Below, in pieces: positions 37,308 through 45,876 of a stretch of 49,097 nucleotides of DNA. A program made the translations under genes and the position numbers. The notes under the pieces were generated by a model. That model saw nothing but the letters and a program-made list of their open reading frames with translations. It was not told the DNA's origin and did not search any database. The first letter of the stretch is position 1, and each line of letters begins with the position of its first letter. The stretch covers positions 1 to 49,097 of the forward strand of contig NZ_WOTH01000022.1 of the NCBI RefSeq assembly GCF_011516945.1, written 5' to 3'. Source of the stretch: Acetobacter estunensis (GTDB lineage Bacteria > Pseudomonadota > Alphaproteobacteria > Acetobacterales > Acetobacteraceae).

Positions 37308-40300
37308 TGCTGACCTATCGGACAGGCGCGGCCGGGGCCACGTCCGCCGCCAAGGCCATGAGTGAGCACCTGCTTCAGCAGACCCTTCCGCCCGAGATGG
37401 CCGTGATGGCGGAGTACTACGCGCAGGGTGTAAGACCCCCGACCCCGGCCGAGGCCGCTGCCACCCGCTATGCTGGCACCACGAGCGGGATGGATGACCT
37501 GGCCGACACGCTGGCAATGGAAATCGACCGCCTGCGAGAAGCCACGTCCGATTCGGACGACGTGCTGGCAGTCCGCGCAGCCGGAACCTTCGTGGCGGCC
37601 AATCTGATCGACCGGGCCAAAGCCGAGGAATTGTTGCAGCAACGCGCCGTGCCCTTCACTGCCGACGCACTTGATAGCGAGATCCGCAATGCCAGCGCCG
37701 CACGCGACTACAGCAGTGCGACAGCCGTCCCACGCCGGGACATGAATCCCGAACTGGCCGCGCGACTTGGGGTCGACCCCACGAAGGGCCTGACACCCGC
37801 CGAGGTCGCTCACCTTCTGAACGGGCAGCGAGCAGACGGACAGGATATTCCGGGGAAGACGAAAAGATCGGCCACGGAAGCAATCGGCAAAATCTTCGAG
37901 ATGGATGAAAGCCGATTGCCCACGAGAACCGAACTGGAAGCCGTTCTGGCGGGCAAGACGGTTTCTGGCGGCGAGATACCTACCAAGAAAGCCGAACGGG
38001 CTGTACGGCGTTTTACGGCCGTCCTTGGTGCCGATGCGGCCAGCCTGACCAATGACCAACGCGAAAACATCCTGTCCGGGCGTATGGCCGACGGGCAGGA
38101 GTTGAGTGTGTCCGAATATCACGAGCGCATGGACACCAGTCGCGCCCGGATCGGGTATGTGGATTTCACCTTTTCCGCCCCCAAATCGGTTTCCGTTGCA
38201 TGGGCATTCGCCCCGACGGAAGCCGAGCGCGGAATCATCCTTCAGGCACATCACGACGCGATCGCCTCGACCATGCAGGAAGTGGAAAAGGTGATTGGAC
38301 GAGCGCGGAAAGGCGACGCCGGAAAAGATGGCTGGGACCCCGCATCCATCGGCTGGGTGTCCTTCGATCATTATACGGCACGGCCGACCGTTGAGATCAT
38401 CCGGACAGATGACCAGGGCGAGGTCTTTACCGAGCTGCATACGCTCCGTCAGGGAGGGGGCCGGGTGCCAGGAGATATGCAGCTCCACACGCATACTGCC
38501 ATTCTGAACGCGGCACTGACCGACGAGGGCCGCATGGGCGGTCTGTGGCTCGATCAGCTTAACGGCAAGGTCAAGGAGTGGGGAGCGGTCTATCAGGCCC
38601 ACCTAGCGACGAACCTGCGCAAGCAGGGGGTCGATATGGTGCTGGACGAGCGCACGGAAATGGGCAGGGTTGCGGCCATTCCCGAGAGTGTCTGTGAACA
38701 GTTCAGCCGCCGCACGCTTTCAGGAACGGCCGCCGCGCGCGCCTATGCGGCAGGGCAGGGTCTTGATTGGGATACCCTCGATGCCAAGCGCAAAATCGGT
38801 CTTATCAAGCAGGGGGTGCAAGATCCACGCGGCGCGAAGTCGGACGATCTTACCGACATGGCCTCATGGCAGCACACAGCCGCAGAGATCGGATACAAGC
38901 ACCGGAGTGTTCTCCGGCCCGATGAAATCGCACCCGAACGCGAACGGGCCGAGCGCCTGGAACACGCCTATGAAGCCGCGCAGCATGTCTTTGACAAGCA
39001 GCTTCAGCAGCGCGCATCTCTTGATGGTTCTGATGCCCGGATCGCCGCCGCCAAAGGATTGATCGCAGCGGGGATCGACACAGCGGCCGACATCAACGCC
39101 GTGACCGCAGCCATGCGCAACCGCGGCGTCCGCCAGCATGGACGGCAAACCTCCCTGATCTGGGGAGAAGTCAAAGACCCGGAAGGCAGAGAGCGGGTCG
39201 GAATCACGACCGCCCTTCACGAAAGCGAAGAGCACGACCTGATCCGCATGACGCGCGCGGCCGCGAAGGATCGCAGAGGCGCACTCACGGACAAGCAGAT
39301 TGACCAAGCCGTGAAGGCCCATCCCGAACTCAGTTTCGAGAACGCGCACGGGCAGGCCCAACGCGCGATGATGGAAGATCTAGGGAAGGGCGGTCAGGTC
39401 GTTGTCGGAATCGGCGTTGCTGGTTCAGGAAAAACCACACTCCTGAAGCCGCTCGTAACCGCGTGGAAGCAGCAGGGTCGGGACGTTCACGGCATTGCCT
39501 TGGCCTGGCGACAGTCCGACGATCTGTCTGCTACGGGTATGGAAGTCGCCAAGACCCGCGCTCTGGAATCCTTCCTGCGCCGGATCGATAGCGGCAAGCT
39601 CAAACTCACCAAGAAATCCGTCGTCGTCGTTGACGAACTCAGCCTCTTGGGCACACGCCAGCTCAATGACATCCTCAGGAAGCGAGAGGACATCGGCTTC
39701 AAGTTGGTGATGATCGGTGACCCGAAACAGATGCAGTCCGTTGAGGCCGGCGCGGTTATCGAATTACTGCAACGAGGGCTGGGCAAGGAAAACATACCCC
39801 TCTTGGGGACATCCACGCGCCAGATTCAGCAGGAAGAGCGCGAAACCACCCTCATGTTTCGCAACGGGCAAACCGAGGAAGCCGTCAAGCGGAAGGCGGA
39901 AAATGGAACCCTGCATGTCGCACCGGGAGGCTACGAGGAAGCCATCAAGGCCGTGGTCGATCTCTGGGAGCAACGCCGCACGGAGAATGCCGAGCGCGAC
40001 AAATACACCCTTTCGATCTCCACCCCGACGAATGCTGACGCCCACAACATTAGCCGCGCGATCCGCGATCGCCGGCGTGAGCTTGGGGAAATCGGCGCGG
40101 ATCTGATTACCATCAAGGCACAGGCTACCGGAGAAAATACCTCTTATGACCTGCCTCTGGCACGCGGCGACAAGGTTCGCCTGTTCCAGCGGACGAATGC
40201 CCGCTTCCTCGACACCAATTCGGGCGGAAATCTCGGCCGCAACGGCACTGTGGTTGAAGTCCGCGACATACGCGAAGAGGGGCTGGTTCTGCGAGGGGCC

Positions 40301-40969
40301 AATGGCCGGAATGGGCTGGTGAAATGGGACTCCCTCAAGGATAAGGAAACCGGTCGGTTTCTGCTATCCTATGGGGACGCGATGACCACCAATACCAGCC
40401 AGGGAGTCACCGTCACCGAGCATATTTTTGCTATTCCGGCCGGGTCACGAAATGTCACGGCGTTCGGTGCTTACACTTCGTCCAGCCGACACCGGGAGCA
40501 GACCTTTATCGTCACATCGGATGGCGCTGAACGGAGCGAGATTGCCGGCAGACGGCCTCTCGGGGATCAGCGCACAATTACCGCAACCGATGTCCAGAAA
40601 AATATCATCCGGAACTTCGAGCGGCAGCCGGAAAAAGAGACAGCACACGCCCTTTTGGAACGAGCAGAGAATATCCGGCGTGGCACCGTACGCGCCATGC
40701 AGCAGACAAAACAGGGTCTGGAAGTGCGGGAAGGAGAGGGCAAACAACGTGCTACCTTGGCAGGCCGTTTCTCAACCCGCCGCCACGAACACCAGGCATC
40801 CGAGGGCCTTAAAAACACGGCTGAAGCCATGAAGAACCGAAAGGGTATGATGGATCGGTTGCGTGAAATGACGGAAGCCTTGAAAGCGAAGGTCAGAACC
40901 ATTCTCGCGCGCAAAACCGATGCCAAGGCACAGGAAAAGCAAAAAAAGCGGCGTAGTGCGCGCCTATAA
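37307..40969 (+). CDS. traA: MobF-family relaxase-helicase (TrwC/TraI/TraA type)
   Basis: A 1220-residue conjugative relaxase. The catalytic tyrosines are Tyr37/Tyr38 (AEYYAQG). The relaxase core follows at about residues 280-480 with DFTFSAPKSVSVAW and the metal-binding HTHT motif near residue 394 (GDMQLHTHTAILNA). The helicase half has Walker A GVAGSGKTTLL (about 703-713), Walker B VVVVDELSLLG (about 772) and later SF1 motifs GDPKQMQSVEAG and TNTSQGVTVTEH. Between the tyrosines and the core lies a ~250-residue segment with three similar modules (see findings). The C-terminus is basic and coiled. It nicks oriT, stays bound to the 5' end, and unwinds the transferred strand. No coupling protein or type IV secretion genes are in the window. 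Confidence 0.93.
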   Translation: MLTYRTGAAGATSAAKAMSEHLLQQTLPPEMAVMAEYYAQGVRPPTPAEAAATRYAGTTSGMDDLADTLAMEIDRLREATSDSDDVLAVRAAGTFVAANLIDRAKAEELLQQRAVPFTADALDSEIRNASAARDYSSATAVPRRDMNPELAARLGVDPTKGLTPAEVAHLLNGQRADGQDIPGKTKRSATEAIGKIFEMDESRLPTRTELEAVLAGKTVSGGEIPTKKAERAVRRFTAVLGADAASLTNDQRENILSGRMADGQELSVSEYHERMDTSRARIGYVDFTFSAPKSVSVAWAFAPTEAERGIILQAHHDAIASTMQEVEKVIGRARKGDAGKDGWDPASIGWVSFDHYTARPTVEIIRTDDQGEVFTELHTLRQGGGRVPGDMQLHTHTAILNAALTDEGRMGGLWLDQLNGKVKEWGAVYQAHLATNLRKQGVDMVLDERTEMGRVAAIPESVCEQFSRRTLSGTAAARAYAAGQGLDWDTLDAKRKIGLIKQGVQDPRGAKSDDLTDMASWQHTAAEIGYKHRSVLRPDEIAPERERAERLEHAYEAAQHVFDKQLQQRASLDGSDARIAAAKGLIAAGIDTAADINAVTAAMRNRGVRQHGRQTSLIWGEVKDPEGRERVGITTALHESEEHDLIRMTRAAAKDRRGALTDKQIDQAVKAHPELSFENAHGQAQRAMMEDLGKGGQVVVGIGVAGSGKTTLLKPLVTAWKQQGRDVHGIALAWRQSDDLSATGMEVAKTRALESFLRRIDSGKLKLTKKSVVVVDELSLLGTRQLNDILRKREDIGFKLVMIGDPKQMQSVEAGAVIELLQRGLGKENIPLLGTSTRQIQQEERETTLMFRNGQTEEAVKRKAENGTLHVAPGGYEEAIKAVVDLWEQRRTENAERDKYTLSISTPTNADAHNISRAIRDRRRELGEIGADLITIKAQATGENTSYDLPLARGDKVRLFQRTNARFLDTNSGGNLGRNGTVVEVRDIREEGLVLRGANGRNGLVKWDSLKDKETGRFLLSYGDAMTTNTSQGVTVTEHIFAIPAGSRNVTAFGAYTSSSRHREQTFIVTSDGAERSEIAGRRPLGDQRTITATDVQKNIIRNFERQPEKETAHALLERAENIRRGTVRAMQQTKQGLEVREGEGKQRATLAGRFSTRRHEHQASEGLKNTAEAMKNRKGMMDRLREMTEALKAKVRTILARKTDAKAQEKQKKRRSARL

Positions 40970-40978
40970 GGTAGGGTC

Positions 40979-41203
40979 ATGTCTGCAAATTATGAGCGTC
41001 CCAAGCCGATTGACACGATCCATTACCGGAAAGACTGTATCTTCCGCATTCATTGTGGCTGCGGTCATTTCATTATTGAACCTCTCGGACAGTTTGCTGC
41101 TGCCCGTGGCATTCCAATAACTACTCGGATTTATAAGGTCATCGACCGCCTCAAATGTACAAAATGTGGCGGACGCCCAACAGCAGAAGTGACACGCTAC
41201 TGA
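40979..41203 (+). CDS. Small zinc-ribbon-like protein downstream of the relaxase
   Basis: A 74-residue protein: MSANYERPKPIDTIHYRKDCIFRIHCGCGHFIIEPLGQFAAARGIPITTRIYKVIDRLKCTKCGGRPTAEVTRY. HCGCGH and KCTKCGGRP give two cysteine pairs about 33 residues apart, as in a zinc ribbon. GTAGGGTC precedes the ATG 9 bp after the relaxase stop, so it is probably co-transcribed. A family of such small Cys-rich proteins occurs on alphaproteobacterial plasmids; function unknown. Confidence 0.65.
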   Translation: MSANYERPKPIDTIHYRKDCIFRIHCGCGHFIIEPLGQFAAARGIPITTRIYKVIDRLKCTKCGGRPTAEVTRY

Positions 41204-41324
41204 CAATCTGGACCAAACTGCCTCGCAGGCGTATTGCCGCATTACGCTAAATATTAAAGCCTAGGCTCAGGACCCATTGATTTGATTGCGGAAATCTGAT
41301 TCAGCCTCTGTGAGGAGACTGAAG

Positions 41325-41672
41325 ATGAGTGACCTGTATTGGCTGACCGAGGAACAGATGGATCGTCTGCGGCCCTTTTTCCCGAAGAGCCATGGCAAAC
41401 CTCGCGTTGATGACCGTCGTGTGTTGAGTGGGATCATTTTCGTGAACAGAAATGGTCTGCGCTGGCGTGATGCCCCCCGGGAATACGGTCCACACAAGAC
41501 GCTCTACAACCGCTGGAAGCGCTGGAGTGCTATGGGGATCTTCATCCGCATGATGGAGGGATTGGCTACTGGCAAGGCAGAGCCTCAGACAATCATGATT
41601 GATGCGACCTATCTCAAGGCCCATCGCACGGCTTCGAGCCTGCGGTTAAAAAAGGGGGCCCAGGCCGTTTGA
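41325..41672 (+). CDS. IS427-group transposase, first frame
   Basis: Encodes the N-terminal part: MSDLYWLTEEQMDRLRPFFPKSHGKPRVDDRRVLSGIIFVNRNGLRWRDAPREYGPHKTLYNRWKRW, ending with the first catalytic Asp (MIDATYLKAHRTASSLRLKKG). The ATG at 41325 follows GAGGAGACTGAAG. A slippery A6G5 run at about 41649-41659 lies just before the stop and shifts ribosomes by -1 into the next frame, giving KKGGPGRLIGRTKGG across the joint. Confidence 0.88.
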   Translation: MSDLYWLTEEQMDRLRPFFPKSHGKPRVDDRRVLSGIIFVNRNGLRWRDAPREYGPHKTLYNRWKRWSAMGIFIRMMEGLATGKAEPQTIMIDATYLKAHRTASSLRLKKGAQAV

Positions 41673-42082
41673 TCGGGCGGACCAAAGGCGGGATGAATAC
41701 GAAGCTGCATGCTGTCACTGACCGGAACGGACGTCCGCTCAACTTCTTCATGACAGCAGGTCAGATCAGTGATTATACTGGTGCCGCTGCCCTTCTGGAC
41801 AGTCTCCCATCAGCCGAATGGATGCTGGCAGACCGGGGCTACGACGCTGACTGGTTCAGAGAGGCCCTGGAGGAGAAAGGGATCAAACCCTGTATTCCTG
41901 GTCGAAAATCTCGCGCAAAACCGGTCAAATACGACAAACGGAAATACAAAAGACGCAACCGTATCGAGATCATGTTCGGCAGGCTCAAGGACTGGAGACG
42001 GGTCGCAACACGCTATGACAGATGCCCGACCGTCTTCTTCTCCGCAGTCTGCCTCGCCGCAACCGTCTTGTTCTGGCTATGA
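41669..42082 (+). CDS. IS427-group transposase, second frame (expressed by -1 frameshift)
   Basis: Encodes the C-terminal DDE half: TKGGMNTKLHAVTDRNGRPLNFFMTAGQISDYTGAAALLDSLP, MLADRGYDADWFREAL with the second Asp, and KRRNRIEIMFGRLKDWRRVATRYDR with the catalytic Glu. The fused protein is produced by the programmed frameshift at the A6G5 run. The unit appears intact and possibly active. Confidence 0.88.
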   Translation: MIGRTKGGMNTKLHAVTDRNGRPLNFFMTAGQISDYTGAAALLDSLPSAEWMLADRGYDADWFREALEEKGIKPCIPGRKSRAKPVKYDKRKYKRRNRIEIMFGRLKDWRRVATRYDRCPTVFFSAVCLAATVLFWL

Positions 42083-42092
42083 GTCCTGAGCC

Positions 42093-42516
42093 TAGCCACT
42101 TTTGGCAAATGGCTGCCCGCTGCGCGGGCAACCATCATCTGCGCCATCGGTGCAAGCAATCCCCCCGCCATCCCTTGTAAGAGGCGGAATATGATGAGTG
42201 ACGAAGCAGACCATGCCAGGGCACAGAGACCTGAAGTAATCGTAAAAGCACCGAAACACCCCAGATAAACCGCCCTGCCGCCGATACGGCCAACAAGCCA
42301 GCCACTCAACGGCAGTGTCAGGGCCAGTGCCAGCAGATAGCCGCTCACTACCCATTGGATGACCGAAAATGGTGCGTGCAGTGTCGTGACGAGATCCGGT
42401 AGCGAGACATTCACGATCGTCGCATCCAGTTGCGACATGAAAGACCCGATCGCCGCGACACTGACGATTTTCCAAATACCCGCCGGAAGTCGGGCGGGCT
42501 CTTGCGATTGCGGCAA
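42093..42516 (-). pseudogene. DHA2-type MFS drug exporter, truncated by the IS
   Basis: About 141 native residues of an EmrB/QacA-type major facilitator: IWKIVSVAAIGSFMSQLDATIVNVSLPDLVTTLHAPFSVIQWVVSGYLLALALTLPLSGWLVGRIGGRAVYLGCFGAFTITSGLCALAW, with the LDATIVNVALP-like helix-1 motif and the DRIGGR-type loop. It stops after RLLQGMAGGLLAPMAQMMVARAAG, four helices into the usual 14, where the IS begins. The rest of the gene is absent on the other side, so it is non-functional. It was downstream of the isochorismatase-like gene. Confidence 0.88.
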
Positions 42517-42573
42517 AGCTGTTGCTTTCAGATTTATGTCACGGCGTTAAAGAGCCGCGAGCAGCTATTTTGC

Positions 42574-43143
42574 TCAGGGCTCCAGAGTGATGGCGTCACT
42601 GGTCGTGACGCGGCCGAGCATCGGGAAAACATGGTCACAGGCAAAGCGCTGCATTTCTTCGGCGAAAGTGGATGTCAGATCTTCCGCAATCACCACGCCG
42701 TAACCATGCTCATGTGCGGCGCGGGCGGTGGACTCGACACCCATATTCGTTGCGATGCCACCCAGCACGATCGTCGTGATTCCGCGCCGCCGAAGCTGAA
42801 GATCCAGGTCGGTTCCATAGAAGGCACCCCACTGTTTCTTTGTGACAAGCAGGTCTGTCGGCTCGGCCAGCCCCTCGACCAGTTCGGTCCAGTCAGGGGC
42901 AAATCCACCCGGGGGCGGCGCAAAAGGACGATCGACCTCGGTATGCACGGCATCGGCGAAATCGGGAGCAAAGGCGACATTGACCAGAATGACGGGCGAG
43001 CCTGCGGCCCGAAACCGGGATGCAAGCTTTTTGGAGCGTTCGACAACCGCCTCTCCCGTGAAAGGAGCCAGCGTCCGATCGACAATACCTTTCTGGAGAT
43101 CAATCAGGATCAGGGCGGTCCGGGGCGCTGAAAGAGAAATCAT
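42574..43143 (-). CDS. Isochorismatase-like hydrolase lacking the nucleophilic cysteine
   Basis: A 189-residue isochorismatase-superfamily protein: TALILIDLQKGIVDRTLAPF carries the catalytic Asp, TKKQWGAFYGTDLDLQLRRRGITTIVLGGIATNMGVESTARAAHEHGYGVVIAEDLTS the rest of the site. At the place of the nucleophilic Cys of amidohydrolase members (NxCVxxTA) it reads NMGVESTA, i.e. glycine, as in true isochorismatase-type vinyl-ether hydrolases. ATG at 43143 follows AGGGAAGAACCGTC. It is divergent to a TetR gene with two operator palindromes between, and upstream of the broken MFS exporter. Confidence 0.82.
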   Translation of the reverse strand: MISLSAPRTALILIDLQKGIVDRTLAPFTGEAVVERSKKLASRFRAAGSPVILVNVAFAPDFADAVHTEVDRPFAPPPGGFAPDWTELVEGLAEPTDLLVTKKQWGAFYGTDLDLQLRRRGITTIVLGGIATNMGVESTARAAHEHGYGVVIAEDLTSTFAEEMQRFACDHVFPMLGRVTTSDAITLEP

Positions 43144-43212
43144 GACGGTTCTTCCCTGTATGCTCATACGACTTACGGACTCGTTGTCCGATAGGCGCAG
43201 AGTTGATAGAAA

Positions 43213-43257
43213 TTGAGTTAACACTCAAACAGGAGCATTATTTGAGCATGAACTCAA
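43213..43257. promoter_or_regulatory. Two TetR-type operators, TTGAGY-N4-ACTCAA
   Basis: TTGAGT-TAAC-ACTCAA (43213-43228) and TTGAGC-ATGA-ACTCAA (43242-43257), the second covering the start codon of the tetR gene. The identical spacing in the divergent region suggests autoregulation and control of the isochorismatase/MFS operon. Confidence 0.75.
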
Positions 43258-43907
43258 CTTCGTCAAGAGGAAAGCGGGCGGCGCTTCAGCCGCGCCGTGC
43301 AGTCGGCAGGCAGAGAGTGGCGGAGTTGCTAGCGGCTGCGTCCGATCTCATGGCGGAGCATGGGTACGAAGCCACAACAATGGCGGAGATCGCCAGCAAG
43401 GCCGGCGCGAAGATCGGTTCGCTCTACCGTTTCTTCCCCAACAAGGAGGCAGTCGGGGAAGCACTCTTGCAGCAACACATGGCGATCGTGCATGACGAAT
43501 ATGAAGCGCTGGAAAAGCGTGCAGCGGATCTTTCGCCTGAAGAACTGGCTGACATCCTGATTGACCTGCTGGCGGTGCTTTATCCGCGTGTAAAATCCCT
43601 TCCGGCGCTGATGGAGGCGCATACTGACCGGACGGAAATCCGTGACCGATCACGCCAGCAGGCTCTGGCCGGTATTTCGGCCGCCCTGCGGGTGTGTGCG
43701 CCTGGACTGGACGAGCAGACGGCCGGCGATATTGCGGCGGTTGTCCTGAACAATATGAAGGTCATGCTGGGTATGACCCTGAAGGACGCTCCGACAACAC
43801 CTGGTGCTCCGGATGAACTGCGCCGCATGAATCGGCTCTATCTTTCCGCCCGACTTGGTCCCTGCCAGAGAAAACAAATGGCCAAAAATTCAACAAAGAC
43901 ACGCTGA
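43248..43907 (+). CDS. TetR-family transcriptional regulator
   Basis: A 219-residue regulator. The N-terminal helix-turn-helix reads RQRVAELLAAASDLMAEHGYEATTMAEIASKAGAKIGSLYRFFPNKEAVGEAL. The ligand-binding half is helical. The start at 43248 is chosen because AGGAGCATTATTTGAGC precedes it and a clean N-terminus follows; 15 more codons upstream would cross the first operator. Divergent from the isochorismatase-like gene with two palindromes in between, it is almost certainly the repressor of that operon. Inducer unknown. Confidence 0.9.
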   Translation: MNSTSSRGKRAALQPRRAVGRQRVAELLAAASDLMAEHGYEATTMAEIASKAGAKIGSLYRFFPNKEAVGEALLQQHMAIVHDEYEALEKRAADLSPEELADILIDLLAVLYPRVKSLPALMEAHTDRTEIRDRSRQQALAGISAALRVCAPGLDEQTAGDIAAVVLNNMKVMLGMTLKDAPTTPGAPDELRRMNRLYLSARLGPCQRKQMAKNSTKTR

Positions 43908-43911
43908 TCCA

Positions 43912-44718
43912 TTATCCAGAATATCGCTCGGCCATATAACGTCCCGGAGACATACCCAGCACTTTGCGGAACATCGTCACGAAACTCGGTACACTCTCAT
44001 AGCCTAGATGCCCCGCAACCTGCTGGATCGTCGCACCATCTGCCAGCCATTGAACAGCAAGCATGACGTTCAACTGCTGCCGCCAGCGTCCGAAACTCAT
44101 GCCGGTCTCCTGGCTGATCAGGCGCGACAGGGTGCGCTCGCTGACTCCGGCCTGTCTGGCCCAGGTATCGAGCGTTTTTCGCTCACCTGGCGCCCCAGTC
44201 ATAATGCTGACAATCCCTCGAAGACGCCTATCGACAGGCATGGGAAGATGGAGATCCTCGACCCTGGCCCGTGCAAGTTCATCAAGAAGCACGTCCAGCA
44301 GGCGTGAGTTTGCGCCGTTTTCTTCATAGTAGAGTGGCAGTTCGGATGCCCGAACCAGCAGCTCGCGAAGCAGCGGCGTTACGGCGACCGCACAGCAGGT
44401 TTCAGGCAAGGGAGGACCAAGCGCGGGATCAATGAATGCATTATACCCCTCAAGCGCACCGCTTATCCTGATGGCATGGCGTGCCCCGCCTGGTATCCAG
44501 ATGGCACTACGCGGCGGAACAACCCATAATCCGCTATCCCCTTCGCAGGTAAGCGCGCCGCGTTGCACCAGCATAATCTGGCTTTTGGCATGACTGTGAA
44601 AGTCCAGTTCCATGCTCTCAGCCTGCCCGGCCGCATAACCGTAGGTTACGATCGCCCGGGGAACGTCATCCGGTTCGATCCAGTCTTCCGTCTTCGACAA
44701 TTCGTTCAGCATGGGCAT
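43912..44718 (-). CDS. AraC-family regulator with N-terminal cupin
   Basis: A 268-residue regulator. The N-terminal half is a cupin (ELDFHSHAKSQIMLVQRGALTCEGDSGLWVVPPRSAIWIPGGARHAIRISGALEGY) with the His-x-His metal/ligand pattern. The C-terminal half holds two helix-turn-helices (TLDTWARQAGVSERTLSRLISQETGMSFGRWRQQLNVMLAVQWLADGATIQQVAGHLGYESVPSFVTMFRKVLGMSPGRY). The start is uncertain: ATG at 44718 fits family length, ATG at 44799 is also open. It is divergent to the O-methyltransferase gene, which it probably controls. Confidence 0.85.
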   Translation of the reverse strand: MPMLNELSKTEDWIEPDDVPRAIVTYGYAAGQAESMELDFHSHAKSQIMLVQRGALTCEGDSGLWVVPPRSAIWIPGGARHAIRISGALEGYNAFIDPALGPPLPETCCAVAVTPLLRELLVRASELPLYYEENGANSRLLDVLLDELARARVEDLHLPMPVDRRLRGIVSIMTGAPGERKTLDTWARQAGVSERTLSRLISQETGMSFGRWRQQLNVMLAVQWLADGATIQQVAGHLGYESVPSFVTMFRKVLGMSPGRYMAERYSG

Positions 44719-44868
44719 AGACGTATTTTTGACGGCAAGGATCAGTTTGGCAAGATTGAATAATAATCTGACCTGATATCTGAATGACGCCATATCCATG
44801 CAGGGCTATTCCTGAGCAGACAATCAATCAAAATTTTCAAGATCCTGACATCTGCGAAAGGACGCCCC

Positions 44869-45564
44869 GTGAACACATTGACCACCAGCCCAGTCATTAC
44901 CCTCCTGGAAACGCTGCACAGGAATGCAGAAACGTCCGACCGCGAACTCATGGAAACCATGATGGCGCGCTTTAACGCACCGGAAACATCGGCTGAACAG
45001 GTGATGGCAGAACTACTTGCCCAAGAAAGAGCCGACTATCGGAGCGTCTATCACGACTATGCCGACAATTTTCTCGCCGTCTCGCCGCGCTACGGTCAGT
45101 TTCTCTACATGATGACACGAGCCTGCAAAGCCCGTCGGGTCGTAGAATTCGGCACGTCGATGGGAATCTCGACCATTTATCTGGCCACGGCCCTTCGTGA
45201 TAATGGTGGCGGGCAGTTGATCGGTAGCGAAATGGAACGCACCAAGGTGGCACAGGCGCGGGCAAATCTTGATGCAGCAGGCTTAGCTGATCTGGTGGAT
45301 ATTCGTGAAGGCGATGCGCTTGAAACGCTCCGCGATATTGATGGACCGGTTGATCTTCTTCTACTCGACGGTGCGTTCTCGCTCTATCTGCCAGTTCTGA
45401 AACTGATCGAACCCCGGCTGGCACCCGGCGCAGCGATCTTCGGCGAAAATGCGTTTGATCCAGACTACATCGCTTACCTGAACAACCCGGCGAATGGATA
45501 TTTGTCCCAGACGCTGCCGCTGGACGAAGGCCGAGGCAACGGGTTCGCTGTCAGGGTCGGGTGA
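44869..45564 (+). CDS. SAM-dependent O-methyltransferase
   Basis: A 231-residue class I methyltransferase of the O-methyltransferase/CmcI-like kind. SAM-binding motif VVEFGTSMGISTIYLATAL at about 100-118, then GQLIGSEMERTKVAQARANLDAAGLADLVDIREGDALETL and VDLLLLDGAFSLYLPVLKLIEPRLAPGAAIF. The start is GTG at 44869 after GAAAGGACGCCCC. It neighbours a divergent AraC regulator and precedes the ALDH remnant/OYE unit. The methyl acceptor is not predictable from sequence. Confidence 0.85.
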   Translation: MNTLTTSPVITLLETLHRNAETSDRELMETMMARFNAPETSAEQVMAELLAQERADYRSVYHDYADNFLAVSPRYGQFLYMMTRACKARRVVEFGTSMGISTIYLATALRDNGGGQLIGSEMERTKVAQARANLDAAGLADLVDIREGDALETLRDIDGPVDLLLLDGAFSLYLPVLKLIEPRLAPGAAIFGENAFDPDYIAYLNNPANGYLSQTLPLDEGRGNGFAVRVG

Positions 45565-45607
45565 TGGCACACGGAGAGTAGCCAGATTAAATCTTAAAAC
45601 CTAGGTA

Positions 45608-45652
45608 TTGACATATCTCGATGTGTAGTTATGTTTGGCAGTGTCACTCACC
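45608..45652 (+). promoter_or_regulatory. Promoter with ArsR-type palindrome before the ALDH remnant
   Basis: TTGACA at 45608, 16-bp spacer, TATGTT at 45630. The spacer contains ACATATCTCGATGTGT (45611-45626), matching the palindrome at 16439-16454 in all but two positions. The following 20 bases (GGCAGTGTCACTCACCC) also match the ALDH promoter at 16.4 kb, showing common ancestry. Confidence 0.7.
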
Positions 45653-45670
45653 CACAGAAGGAGACGCCCG

Positions 45671-45808
45671 GTGAAGTTTGCCAATCAGCTCGATACCGAC
45701 GCCGAGCGCCTCGGTGGTTACAAAAGGTCAGGCATTGAACGCAAAACCCAAAAATTAGCGCTTGATGCCCGCAGCCGGCTCAACGAGGCTTCTGCCGGAC
45801 TGTTCTGA
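45671..45808 (+). pseudogene. Aldehyde dehydrogenase remnant (45-codon mini-frame)
   Basis: A frame of 45 codons from GTG at 45671 (GAAGGAGACGCCCG before it). From codon 15 it reads GGYKRSGIERKTQKLALD and ends RLNEASAGLF, paralleling GGYKKSGLGRETHKSMLD and the tail SLNEAPLGVF of the intact ALDH at 14898-16391. The first ~14 codons (VKFANQLDTDAERL) do not match. Over 400 residues including Cys and Glu of the active site are missing. It still has a promoter and ribosome binding site and may simply be a leader for the OYE gene. Confidence 0.65.
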
Positions 45809-45840
45809 TCCCGAGTGGATATGAGGCCTTTCACGCTCTC

Positions 45841-45852
45841 ATATATTGATGT
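45841..45852 (+). promoter_or_regulatory. Possible ArsR box upstream of the Old Yellow Enzyme gene
   Basis: ATAT-ATTG-ATGT, the same ATAT-N4-ATRT pattern as at 16441, 45613 and 47082, 25 bp before the ATG at 45877. It is short and could occur by chance. Confidence 0.4.
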
Positions 45853-45876
45853 TTCCCAATATCTAGGATTAGCAAA

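Larger units (their letters stand above)
41264..42092 (+). mobile_element. IS427-group IS5-family insertion sequence
   Basis: An 829-bp element with terminal inverted repeats GGCTCAGGACCCAT (41264) and its complement GGCTCAGGACTCAT (ending 42092), flanked by TA on both sides (41262-41263 and 42093-42094). The TA duplication, size and two-frame transposase are those of the IS427 group. It is inserted in the MFS gene that continues at 42093. Confidence 0.9.

Noticed and set aside
37277..38602. 441-codon minus-strand frame antisense to the relaxase gene
   Set aside because: Lies fully inside the well-supported relaxase frame, shows no domain, and is a by-product of GC-rich codon use.
42430..43131. 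233-codon plus-strand frame over the MFS and isochorismatase-like genes
   Set aside because: Overlaps two genes with clear family motifs on the minus strand; no support of its own.
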